Made by a program: the position numbers and the translations under genes. The notes under the pieces are model-generated. The model saw only the letters and a list, made by a program, of their open reading frames with translations, was not told the DNA's origin and made no database searches. Of a stretch of DNA of 64,000 nt, positions 28,450 through 36,959 are shown in pieces. Numbering within the stretch: position 1 is the first letter of the stretch; each line of letters opens with the position of its first letter. The DNA comes from an uncultured Acidobacteriota bacterium (GTDB lineage Bacteria; Acidobacteriota; Terriglobia; Bryobacterales; Bryobacteraceae): positions 62,001 to 126,000 of the forward strand of contig CADECY010000009.1 in the NCBI GenBank assembly GCA_902825945.1, given 5' to 3'.

Positions 28450-30158
28450 GCGGAGACATCATCGCGCGAGCCGAGCGCGGCGGCGGTGCGGAGCTTCGAC
28501 GCGGCCTCGGCGATCCGCTTGGCTTCCTTCAGCAAGAGTCCATGTGCGATCCACGGACGATCCCAGTCAGGCCAGCGCGATTCGATGCGGCGCAACTGCT
28601 CCATCGCGCCGCCGGCGTTGCCCTTCAACGCGAGATCGATCGCCGACTGCAACGCGGTCTCGGCTTCCGATAGCGCAAGCGACAAGCCCGCCCGCTCGAG
28701 GAATCGCTTCGCACCATCGCGTTCGCCTGCTTCCGCCAAGGCGCGGCCCGCTTGCGCCCAGATCTCCTTGTCGCCGTTCAATCCCTCGAGCGTTCGATAC
28801 TCACGGAGCGCCTCGTCGCGCTGGCCGTCGGCCAACAGCAAGCCCGCGAGATGCAGTTGCAACAGCGGATCATCGGGCCGCGATTTCGCCATGGAACGGA
28901 ACCGCTCGATCTCTCGCGCACGGCGCCCGGCTGGATCGAGCGTCGCCAGTTCGATCATTCCGGATTCGCGCCGCGCATCGCGTTGTCGAGTTGGGCGCAG
29001 CTTCTGATAAGCGTCGAGCCACCTCTGGCCCTCCGCCTCCTTGCCTTGATCCATGAGCGCGCGCCCGAGGTGCAGCGCCACCTCGGCATCTTTCGGCGCT
29101 ATCGATGCGGCCTTTCGCAGCGCGGATTCGGCTTCCTTCACGCGATCGAGCGCCAGTAGCACGACACCCAATTGATCGAGCGCGCGGACCTCGTTCGGAG
29201 TCACCTTCAGCGCCGCTTCGAGATGCGGAAGCGCCTCCTCATCGCGGCCGAGGCGATGCAGCAGCCACGCGCGCGCGACATGCGCGGGCGTCAGACGCGG
29301 GTCCAGCCGGACGGCCTCGGCGAGCCGTGCCAGCGCCCGATCGGCATCGGCCTTCCAGATTACTTGCGCCGAGTAGAAATGCGCGAGCGGATCACCCGGA
29401 TTCGACGCCACGTAGTCCTCGAGCTGGCGCGTGCCCTGACTGGCTCCGTTGACAGTGAACGCCAGCGCGCGAGCCCGGTCGCGCCGCGCGCCGTTGTCTC
29501 CGGGCGCGAGCGTCAAGTATCGATCGTAGGCAGCCACCGCGTCGCCATAGTATCCGGCGTCTTCGGACGCGCGAGCCAGCGCCAGCGCGATCCCCGGCTC
29601 ATCGGGCGCCCGGCTTTGCGCGCGAGCGAGCAGGAACACGGCACGAGGATAATCGCCCGAAGCTGCGTTGGCGAGTCCGGCCTCGAGCATCGCGCCCGGA
29701 TCATCGGGCCGCAGCTTCAGTGCCGATTCGAGCGCCTCCTTGGCGCGCGCCATGCGTCCAGCGCGAGCCGCCGCGCGTCCGAGCTGAAAAAGCAGATCGA
29801 AGTCGCCGGGCCGCGCCACCGCGAGCTTCGTCAGACGCGCTTCCGCTTGCGCAAACGCGCCCGCCGCCATCTCGATTTTCGCCAGTTGCAGGTTGCCGTT
29901 CGGATGCGCGGGCACGACCTTCATCAGCCGCTCGAAGTATTCGCGAGCCTTTTCCGGCTGGCGGCAAGCGAGGTAGTGATTCCCCGCGTTGTTCAAAAGA
30001 GTGGGCCCTGGCACGCCTTGCGCCAGGGCCCTTTGGTAGATCTTTTCGGATTCTTCGCAGCGGCCCGCTTGATCGAGCCGGGCCGCTTCACGAAGGTCCG
30101 GTTGTTGTGCGAATCCAACGAGGCAGGTCAGGAGACCCGCCGCGATTCTAGAACTCAA
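28404..30158 (-). CDS. Secreted TPR-repeat protein
   Basis: 584 residues with a short signal peptide (MSSRIAAGLLTCLVGFAQQ). Tetratricopeptide repeats fill most of it, for example KIYQRALAQGVPGPTLLNNAGNHYLACR, AKEALESALKLRPDDPGAMLEAGLANA and AESALRKAASIAPKDAEVALHLGRALMDQG; I estimate at least ten. Such helical solenoids act as protein-binding scaffolds. It sits between the TonB receptor (11-base overlap with its stop) and the ASPIC/UnbV gene (46-base overlap), so the three are one transcript and probably work together at the envelope. No enzyme motif is visible. Confidence 0.9.
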   Translation of the reverse strand: MSSRIAAGLLTCLVGFAQQPDLREAARLDQAGRCEESEKIYQRALAQGVPGPTLLNNAGNHYLACRQPEKAREYFERLMKVVPAHPNGNLQLAKIEMAAGAFAQAEARLTKLAVARPGDFDLLFQLGRAAARAGRMARAKEALESALKLRPDDPGAMLEAGLANAASGDYPRAVFLLARAQSRAPDEPGIALALARASEDAGYYGDAVAAYDRYLTLAPGDNGARRDRARALAFTVNGASQGTRQLEDYVASNPGDPLAHFYSAQVIWKADADRALARLAEAVRLDPRLTPAHVARAWLLHRLGRDEEALPHLEAALKVTPNEVRALDQLGVVLLALDRVKEAESALRKAASIAPKDAEVALHLGRALMDQGKEAEGQRWLDAYQKLRPTRQRDARRESGMIELATLDPAGRRAREIERFRSMAKSRPDDPLLQLHLAGLLLADGQRDEALREYRTLEGLNGDKEIWAQAGRALAEAGERDGAKRFLERAGLSLALSEAETALQSAIDLALKGNAGGAMEQLRRIESRWPDWDRPWIAHGLLLKEAKRIAEAASKLRTAAALGSRDDVSACATLREWVSGGCRK

Positions 30159-33100
30159 TTCGCAGACCGAGTTGAGCCCGGCGTCCGAAGGTCGCGCCCA
30201 ACTGGTTGTTGGTCACGCCGAACAGGCTGCTGGTGACGGTGAGGTTCGGATTCGCCCACGTCATGTTGTTTGCCGCGTTGAACACGTCCATGCGAAGTTC
30301 GCCGCGGAACTTCTCGGTGATCGGAACGCGCTTGACGATCGACATGTCGAGGTTGAACAGGCCGGGGTGCGTCAAGCCTTCGTACTGCCAGGGATTCGTA
30401 CGAGGCGTGAACGCCGGAAGCTGCTTGAACGCGGCCGTATTGAACCAGCGGCTCGGCGTGGGATTGTCCACGTGCGGGTCACCCACCACGTCGAGCGCGC
30501 CGAAACGAACGAAGAAGCCCGAGCGCCATGTCATGATGCCGCTCAGGTCCCAGCCGCCGATGGCGTAGTCGAGAGCCTTCGGCATCGAGGAGGCAAACTG
30601 GCGTCCTCGGCCCACGGGCAGTTCCCACGTCCCGGCGAACGTGAGGCGATGGCGCGCGTTGGCGCTCTCCTGCCAGGAGAACTGACGGTCGAAGCTCGCG
30701 ATGTCGTTGAAGAAGACCTCGTCCTGCTGGCGGGCGTAATTGTAGCCCATCATCATCGAATATCCGCTGCCGAAGCGCCGGTTGAGACGCAACTGGAGCG
30801 ACTTGTAACGGCTCGACCCGCCTTCGATGCCGTCGACCACGTTCAGATTTCCGTACTGCGGATACTGCCGGAACAGCGACGTGAGGCCCACGGTACGCTG
30901 GAAGCGCAACGCGCCCGGGAACTTGTCGACGGTCGAGAAGTTGAAGAACGGATTCGGCACCTGCCGGTTGATCGCGGCCTTGTACTGATAGGCGATCTTC
31001 GGATCGACTTGGTTGACGTTGAAGGCACCCACCAACTGGTTGGTGAAGTTCATGTAGAACGTCACGTCGATCACCATGTTTTGCGGAAGTTGGCGTTGGA
31101 ACGAAACGTTCACTCGATCGCTATAGCTGCGGGGCCGGTTGGCGGCCACATAGCTGAACGAGTCGCCGAGTCCGGTGTTCGCCCCCAGGCTCTTCTCATA
31201 GGCGGGAACCACCGGTTGCGACGCCGGGAACGGATCGCGCAAGCGCGCAGAGGGCACGCCGAGAACCGCGGGATAGGCGCCTGTCACGTTCTTGTAGCCG
31301 ACGTAATAGGTGTCGAAGATGTTGAACGTGCCACCGGTCCACGGTGTGAGGTAACGGCCGTAGCCGGCGCGCAGCGAGGTCAGATCGTTGAGCCGGTAGG
31401 CGGCGCCAACACGCGGCGAGAAGCCGCCCTTGCCCGAGTTCCACTGGCCCCGATTCGACGAATCGGCGAACTGAAACGCGCCGTTGAACGTCGTGGGGCC
31501 TGAATAGAACTGCCGGACTTCGGCTGGCAGTTGCGGAGCGTTCGCTCCTTGCATTTGTGGAATCGGCGTATTCAGATCGAGCGGGCGCGTCAGGCGATCC
31601 TGCGGATCGGTGTACGCTGTTTCGAACTCGTAGCGCAGGCCGAGATTGATCGTGAGGTCGCGCGATACCTTCCAGTCGTCGTTGATAAACGAGCCATAGA
31701 AGCGATTCTGGCCTTGCGGCAGAATCGTCGCGGTCATCGACGTGGAGCCCGAGTCCCAGCTATCGGCACCGCCGCCGGCGGGCTGAATCGCGCCCAGCAG
31801 GAAGGTGGCATAGCCGTCACCGGACGTGCGCAGGTTCGGCTGGAGGTAGGTGGCCGCGGTGGTGTCGGCCTGGAATCCGAAGCCGGGATTGTTGTTGACG
31901 ATGAGGCTGGTAGTGCGGGTGCCGCGAGTATCGGCGCCCATCTTGAGGTAGTGCTTGCCCTGCTGGCGCGCGACCTTCACACTCACGCCATCGCCGTTGG
32001 GACGTTGATCCCAGGTGCCACCACGCGGCCCCATCGAGGTCCAGTACTCGCCGGTGCCCGTTCCCAGGATCGACATGCGGGGCAACAGTTCAGGAACCGC
32101 GCCGTTGCCGAACACGGTCTTGTAGAAGTTCTGGTTGGGCCAATACTTCGCCCAGCACCCTTCGCACTTCGACGAGTAGCGAGAGGCATCGACGAAGTTG
32201 TGATAGGTTCCGTTGATATTCACCACTGTGGTTGCGTTGACCGTCCACACCGCGTCGCCGGAAATCGACGTGGCATCACGCTGGCTGCCGCGATCGTTCA
32301 CGAAGAACTCGGAACCCGTCGGGTTCGACGTCGTCACTGGAGTCCAGAGCTTGCTGTACCGGCCGTAAAAGCGGAGCTTCTCGCTGAACGTGTAGTCGGT
32401 GCGATTGGACAGGTTGTGGTAGTCGTAGCGGACCGGCAGCGGAACGTAGTAGTTATTGATGTTGTAGTTGCCCTGGCCCGCGCGGTTCGATTTCCAAAGT
32501 CCGGCCATGTACTGCCGCGCGATGGGATCCTGCTGAGAAGCTGGAATCACGTTACCCGGGAACGGCGTGCGGGTAACCGTGGCGCCGTCGGGCGAGGTCT
32601 GCGTCGTGAAGGGGTCGAAGATCGCGCGCAGGCCGCCCTCGGCGTTGAGCGAGCGCGAAAAGTCTCCCGCCCGTTCGAGATCGTTCGGAACGGTGTTGAT
32701 GAAGTCGTTCGGATCGGTCTTGCGCCATTGTTCATAGGCGAAAAAGTTGAAAAGCTTGTTCTTGATGATCGGGTTGCCGATCGTGCCGCCCCACATGTGA
32801 GTCCGGCCGAGATTGATCGAGCGGAAGACGCGATTTTCGAGCGCGTTCGCCCACGGATATTGGCCCTGATAGAAGGCGTTTCCGTGATAGGTGTTGGTGC
32901 CGGCCTTCATGGTCAGCGTGATCGCTGACCCGGCGGAGTGCCCATACTCGGCGTCGATCGCGTTCTGTTGCACGGCTACTTCCTGCACCGAATCGGGCGA
33001 CGGCATGTAGCTGGTCTTGTAGCCGAGTCCGATGGGGCTGCCGTCCACCTGAAGGTCGTTCGAGTAGTTTCGGCCGCCGCCGATCTCTTGCCGGTTGCCG

Positions 33101-33630
33101 GACCACGTGAAGTAGGGCTCCACCTCGCGCGCCGTGTCCTGCTGCACCACTGCCGGATCGAGCCGGGCGAGCAGCAGCGGATTCCGCGACATCTGCGGAA
33201 GGTTCGAAACGAGCGCCTGATCAACCGTGGTCTCGAGCTTGCTGGTGTTGAACTGCACCTGCGCTGCCTGATCGGTGACCGTGACGGTTTCCCGCACGTC
33301 GCCGGGCTTCAGGATGGCGTCCACCGTGATGTCGCCGCGGGAGAGCAGCAGCACCTTCTCTTGGACGAAGCGCTGGAATCCCTGTAATTGCACGGTGACC
33401 GAGTAGTTGCCCGGCAGCACCAGGTCGAACAGGTAGCGTCCGTTCTCATTGGTCTGCCGCGTGTTCGTGACACCGGTCTGGGTGTTCGTCAATGTCACGG
33501 TGGCGCCCGAAATGACCGCCTGCGTACTATCCGTAACGGAACCTTGAATTCTGCCCCTGTACTCTTGGGCCTGAAGCGTGAGCGCGATCGCGGCGAGAAT
33601 CGATCCGCGAACCAGGCGAGGAAAATGCAT
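30148..33630 (-). CDS. TonB-dependent receptor, Oar-like, large
   Basis: 1160 residues with a strong ribosome site (AAGGAGGC, 33637-33644) and a signal peptide ending ALTLQAQ. A carboxypeptidase-regulatory-like domain follows (IQGSVTDSTQAVISGATVTLTN, about 27-110), then the plug (about 120-260, with YSNDLQVDGSPIGLGYKTS and HSAGSAITLTMKAGTNTYHGN), then a long beta-barrel ending in LGLRIEF, the outer-membrane C-terminal signal. It is related to but clearly distinct from the receptor at 19131. It is first in an operon with the TPR and ASPIC/UnbV genes. The ligand is unknown. Confidence 0.94.
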   Translation of the reverse strand: MHFPRLVRGSILAAIALTLQAQEYRGRIQGSVTDSTQAVISGATVTLTNTQTGVTNTRQTNENGRYLFDLVLPGNYSVTVQLQGFQRFVQEKVLLLSRGDITVDAILKPGDVRETVTVTDQAAQVQFNTSKLETTVDQALVSNLPQMSRNPLLLARLDPAVVQQDTAREVEPYFTWSGNRQEIGGGRNYSNDLQVDGSPIGLGYKTSYMPSPDSVQEVAVQQNAIDAEYGHSAGSAITLTMKAGTNTYHGNAFYQGQYPWANALENRVFRSINLGRTHMWGGTIGNPIIKNKLFNFFAYEQWRKTDPNDFINTVPNDLERAGDFSRSLNAEGGLRAIFDPFTTQTSPDGATVTRTPFPGNVIPASQQDPIARQYMAGLWKSNRAGQGNYNINNYYVPLPVRYDYHNLSNRTDYTFSEKLRFYGRYSKLWTPVTTSNPTGSEFFVNDRGSQRDATSISGDAVWTVNATTVVNINGTYHNFVDASRYSSKCEGCWAKYWPNQNFYKTVFGNGAVPELLPRMSILGTGTGEYWTSMGPRGGTWDQRPNGDGVSVKVARQQGKHYLKMGADTRGTRTTSLIVNNNPGFGFQADTTAATYLQPNLRTSGDGYATFLLGAIQPAGGGADSWDSGSTSMTATILPQGQNRFYGSFINDDWKVSRDLTINLGLRYEFETAYTDPQDRLTRPLDLNTPIPQMQGANAPQLPAEVRQFYSGPTTFNGAFQFADSSNRGQWNSGKGGFSPRVGAAYRLNDLTSLRAGYGRYLTPWTGGTFNIFDTYYVGYKNVTGAYPAVLGVPSARLRDPFPASQPVVPAYEKSLGANTGLGDSFSYVAANRPRSYSDRVNVSFQRQLPQNMVIDVTFYMNFTNQLVGAFNVNQVDPKIAYQYKAAINRQVPNPFFNFSTVDKFPGALRFQRTVGLTSLFRQYPQYGNLNVVDGIEGGSSRYKSLQLRLNRRFGSGYSMMMGYNYARQQDEVFFNDIASFDRQFSWQESANARHRLTFAGTWELPVGRGRQFASSMPKALDYAIGGWDLSGIMTWRSGFFVRFGALDVVGDPHVDNPTPSRWFNTAAFKQLPAFTPRTNPWQYEGLTHPGLFNLDMSIVKRVPITEKFRGELRMDVFNAANNMTWANPNLTVTSSLFGVTNNQLGATFGRRAQLGLRIEF

Positions 33631-33694
33631 TTAGCCTCCTTGTGGCTTTTGGGCAGTCTAGCACAGCCTTGCTACCATGAAAGATTACGCTTCC

Positions 33695-35095
33695 ATGGCC
33701 CTACGCTTCTACAACACCCTCACCCACGCGGTCGAAACCTTCGCTCCCCAGGACGGCAAGACGGTGCGGATGTACACTTGCGGGCCTACGGTCTACAATT
33801 TCGTGCATATCGGCAACCTGAGGACCTTCACGTTCCAGGACATCCTGCGCCGCTGGCTGCTCTATCGTGGCTTCGAAATGATGCACGTGATGAACATCAC
33901 CGACGTGGAAGACAAGATCATTCGGAACGCGATGGAGAAGGGTGTATCAATTTACGACTACACCCGCCCGTACGAGGCCGCATTCCTCGAGGACATGGCA
34001 ACGCTCCGGATGCAGCGCCCGGAGAAGATCGTCCGTGCCACCGAGCACATCCCGGAGATGGTCTCCGCGATCCGGACGCTGACCGAAAAGGGCTTCACCT
34101 ACGAGAGCGAAGGCTCTGTCTACTACCGGATTGCCCAGTTCCCCGAATACGGCAAGCTCTCGCACATCGACATGAGCGGCAACAAGGCCGGTGCACGGGT
34201 GGATGTGGACGAATACGACAAGGACGACGCCCGCGACTTCGTACTGTGGAAATCCCGCCGCGGTGAGGAACCGTTCTGGGACACGCCGCTCGGCGCGGGC
34301 CGGCCCGGCTGGCACATCGAATGCTCCGCGATGTCGATGAAGTACCTTGGCGACACACTCGATATCCATACCGGTGGCATCGATCTCGCCTTCCCGCATC
34401 ATGAGAACGAAATCGCGCAGTCGGAAGGCGTGACGGGCAAGCCCTTCGTCCGGTTCTGGCTGCACGCTGAGCACCTCATGGTGGAAGGCCAGAAGATGGC
34501 CAAGTCGCTCGGCAACTTCTATACGTTGCGTGACCTCATCGCGCAGGGACAGCAGCCGGAGGTAATCCGCTACCTGTTGGCGTCGGTTCCGTATCGCAAG
34601 AAGCTGAATTTCACCTTCGACGGTCTCAGGGCCGCCCAAACCGCACTTGAACGCCTACGGAACTACAAGCTGCGCCTCGAGACCACGAAGTTTCCGGAAG
34701 GCACCAACGAAGCGGCGGCCGAAGCCGCCAAGCGGGCCCGCGCCGCGTTCGACGAAGCCCTCGACGACGATCTCAACACGGCGGAAGCTCTCGGCGCCAT
34801 CTTCGAATTCGTGCGCGAAACCAACACCGCGATGGACACCGGAGCGTTCGGCCAAGGCAACGTCGCCGCCGCGCAGGAACTACTCGCGCACTTCGACTAC
34901 GTCTTCCAGGCGCTCCAGCCCACGGCGGCTGCGGGCGCGCTCTCCGACGGGGAGATCCAAGAACTGGTGGACGAGCGGACCGCAGCCAAGAAAGCCAAGA
35001 ATTTCAAACGCTCCGACGAGATCCGGGCCGAACTGCTCGAAAAGGGCGTGGTTCTCGAGGATACGAAAGACGGGGTCCGCTGGAAGCGGAAGTGA
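33695..35095 (+). CDS. cysS: Cysteinyl-tRNA synthetase
   Basis: 466 residues from the ATG at 33695 (MALRFYNT), the start conserved in the family; an in-frame ATG at 33677 would add six residues and neither has a good ribosome site. It charges tRNA-Cys in the cytoplasm. The class I motifs are YTCGPTVYNFVHIGNLRTF (HIGN form of HIGH, with the zinc Cys) and KMAKSLGNF (KMSKS). WHIECSAMSMKYLG and FPHHENEIAQSE supply the zinc Cys and His ligands. The C-terminal helical bundle is complete (ending EDTKDGVRWKRK). The cystathionine-type PLP enzyme starts four bases after the stop, linking charging and sulfur metabolism. Confidence 0.97.
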   Translation: MALRFYNTLTHAVETFAPQDGKTVRMYTCGPTVYNFVHIGNLRTFTFQDILRRWLLYRGFEMMHVMNITDVEDKIIRNAMEKGVSIYDYTRPYEAAFLEDMATLRMQRPEKIVRATEHIPEMVSAIRTLTEKGFTYESEGSVYYRIAQFPEYGKLSHIDMSGNKAGARVDVDEYDKDDARDFVLWKSRRGEEPFWDTPLGAGRPGWHIECSAMSMKYLGDTLDIHTGGIDLAFPHHENEIAQSEGVTGKPFVRFWLHAEHLMVEGQKMAKSLGNFYTLRDLIAQGQQPEVIRYLLASVPYRKKLNFTFDGLRAAQTALERLRNYKLRLETTKFPEGTNEAAAEAAKRARAAFDEALDDDLNTAEALGAIFEFVRETNTAMDTGAFGQGNVAAAQELLAHFDYVFQALQPTAAAGALSDGEIQELVDERTAAKKAKNFKRSDEIRAELLEKGVVLEDTKDGVRWKRK

Positions 35096-35099
35096 TCGA

Positions 35100-36278
35100 A
35101 TGAAACTGCAAACGAAGGCGGTCCACGCGGGCGACCGCAAGAAGGCTAACCCCGCGATCCCGGTCACCACGCCGATCGTCACCGCGTCGAGCTACAGCTA
35201 CGAGCGGATGGAAACGCTCGACCAGGTGTTCGCCGAGGAAGTGGACGGCTACTGTTACGCCCGCTACGACAATCCCACCGCGCATGCTCTCGAGGAACTG
35301 GTTACTGAGCTCGAAAGCGGCAGCGGCGCGCTCGCGACCTGTTCCGGCATGACCGCGCTGCAGATCGCGATTCAGGCGGCGCTCACGGACCGGCGGCGGT
35401 CGATTGTCGCGGCGAACGCGCTCTACGGCGCGACCATCAAGCAGTTGATGACGGTGTTCGAACCGATGGGCGTGGATGTCCGCTGGGTGGACATCAGCAA
35501 CGCGGCTGCCGTCGAAGCGGCGATCACCGAGTCGCGCCCCGGATGCGTGTTGATGGAGACCATATCGAATCCGTTGCTGCGCGTGGGCGACATCCGAAAA
35601 ATCGCCGAGCGGACTCGCGCGGCGGGTGGCGCGCTGGTGGTCGACAACACGTTCGCCACACCGTTGATGTGCCGGCCGCTCGAGCTCGGCGCGGCGTACT
35701 CCGTCCACAGCCTGACGAAGTACCTGGCCGGACATGGCGACGTACTCGGCGGTATCGTCGTGAGCGACGAGGCGAACCTGGCCGTGTTGCGCTCTCTCGG
35801 CAAAATGCTCGGGCCGAATCTCGGTCCGTTCGAATCGTATCTGACCATGCGCGGCATCAAGACATTCCCCCTGCGGATGGAGCGCCAATGCGCGAACGCC
35901 GTGAAGGTCGCGGCCGCGCTGCGCCAGCATCCGCGCGTCGCCAAGGTCAACTTCCTCGACGATCCCGCCCATCCCGACGCGGCCATGATCGCGTCCCTCT
36001 TTCCAGTGGGCCTGTTCGGTGCGATCGTCAGCTTCGAGATCGCCGGCGCCGGCCGTGAGCAGGTCTTCGAGATGATGAACCGCCTGAAGCTCGTGGTCAA
36101 GGGCACCTCTCTTGGAGATGTCCACTCGCTGATGCTCTATCCCGCGATGAGTTCGCACCGGGATCTCGCGCCGAAGCAAAGGCAGCGCCTGGGAATTTCC
36201 GATGGACTGGTCCGGCTGTCGGTGGGGATCGAGGCGGCCGAGGATGTGATCGAGGATCTGGTCCAGGCGCTGGCGTAA
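35100..36278 (+). CDS. Cystathionine gamma-synthase / methionine gamma-lyase family PLP enzyme
   Basis: 392 residues; the ATG at 35100 lies four bases after the cysS stop. It belongs to the Cys/Met metabolism PLP family (transsulfuration). Visible motifs: TKAVHAGDR at the N-terminus, YARYDNPTAHALEELVTELE, ATCSGMTALQIA (phosphate-binding SGM), VDNTFATP (Asp for the pyridine nitrogen), VHSLTKYLAGHGDVLGG (catalytic Lys) and the C-terminal LVRLSVGIEAAEDVIEDL. Which reaction it runs (cystathionine synthesis, its cleavage, or methionine lysis) cannot be told without the substrate-specific residues. Its operon with cysS supports a role in cysteine or methionine supply. A longer reading frame overlapping cysS is a shadow. 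Confidence 0.93.
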   Translation: MKLQTKAVHAGDRKKANPAIPVTTPIVTASSYSYERMETLDQVFAEEVDGYCYARYDNPTAHALEELVTELESGSGALATCSGMTALQIAIQAALTDRRRSIVAANALYGATIKQLMTVFEPMGVDVRWVDISNAAAVEAAITESRPGCVLMETISNPLLRVGDIRKIAERTRAAGGALVVDNTFATPLMCRPLELGAAYSVHSLTKYLAGHGDVLGGIVVSDEANLAVLRSLGKMLGPNLGPFESYLTMRGIKTFPLRMERQCANAVKVAAALRQHPRVAKVNFLDDPAHPDAAMIASLFPVGLFGAIVSFEIAGAGREQVFEMMNRLKLVVKGTSLGDVHSLMLYPAMSSHRDLAPKQRQRLGISDGLVRLSVGIEAAEDVIEDLVQALA

Positions 36279-36347
36279 GCTCGGGCGGGTACTACGCCGG
36301 CAATCCTCGCGTGCAGTCCCGAGTTTCGAGAGCCGTAAAATAAGATC

Positions 36348-36536
36348 ATGGAGAAAATCGCACGAGTCTTCAGCAGCTTCGAGGAGGCTGAGGAGGCCGA
36401 CATTCAGGAAGACCGGCGCATGACTCCCGAACAGCGAATCTCGATCGTACTCGAATTGCAGGCAAGAGCATACCCCGATGCAGCTCAACAAGGATTTGCG
36501 CGAGTTTATCGAATTGTTGAACGCGAACGCAGTTGA
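36348..36536 (+). CDS. Small protein paired with a nucleotidyltransferase (possible antitoxin-like partner)
   Basis: 62 residues, starting MEKIARVFSSFEEAEEADIQ and containing MTPEQRISIVLELQAR and ARVYRIVERE. Small proteins of this pattern are often found directly before an AbiEii/MNT-like nucleotidyltransferase, as here, where the two frames overlap by 59 bases. It is mostly helical and charged. It lies 69 bases after the PLP enzyme gene, so it may be separately transcribed. The role as partner or antitoxin is inference. Confidence 0.6.
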   Translation: MEKIARVFSSFEEAEEADIQEDRRMTPEQRISIVLELQARAYPDAAQQGFARVYRIVERERS

Positions 36537-36927
36537 CTATGTGATCGTGGGCGGCTTCGCGGTCGCTTGGCATGGGTACCCTCGCTTCACTGCCGACATC
36601 GATGTGTTGATACGTCCGTCGATCGGGAATGCTGAATCGATCGTCAAGACACTCCGGGATTTCGGGTTCGCAGGTTTGGGGATCTCCGCGGACGATCTGT
36701 CCCGGCCTGGCCAGGTTGTGCAACTCGGAGCGAAACCTAATCGGATCGACTTGATCACCTCTCTCGAAGGGGTCACGCTCGATGACGTGTGGGCGAAGCG
36801 CGTCGCCGGTGCAATTGACGGTGTACCGGTGACGTTCATCGGGCGGGAGGAACTGATCCGCAACAAAGAGCATGTCGGAAGGCCGCAGGATCTGGCTGAC
36901 GCAAGCGCACTCCGGAAGCGAACCTGA
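36478..36927 (+). CDS. MNT/AbiEii-like nucleotidyltransferase-fold protein
   Basis: 149 residues. The N-terminal half has the minimal nucleotidyltransferase pattern: VDYVIVGGFAVAWHGYPRFTADIDVLI (about 18-44), where GG.A....G and the DxD (DID) are the nucleotide and metal site. The second half (IDLITSLEGV, then VTFIGREELIRNKEHVGRPQDLADA) matches the family's C-terminal strand plus the K..agR.kDl.D tail. AbiEii-type proteins are toxins that add nucleotides to tRNA, though many single-domain members are uncharacterised. It overlaps the small upstream gene by 59 bases in a different frame. Confidence 0.78.
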   Translation: MQLNKDLREFIELLNANAVDYVIVGGFAVAWHGYPRFTADIDVLIRPSIGNAESIVKTLRDFGFAGLGISADDLSRPGQVVQLGAKPNRIDLITSLEGVTLDDVWAKRVAGAIDGVPVTFIGREELIRNKEHVGRPQDLADASALRKRT

Positions 36928-36959
36928 ATCGGTTGCCGCGGCCGCACTTTCGTAGACTA

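Noticed and set aside
30148..33630. Possibility that the two TonB receptors are a recent duplication
   Set aside because: Lengths (1160 and 1002) and local sequences differ throughout; they share only the class architecture.
33631..33694. T-box or other riboswitch before cysS
   Set aside because: There are only 64 bases between the receptor and cysS starts, with no room for or trace of a specifier loop or antiterminator.
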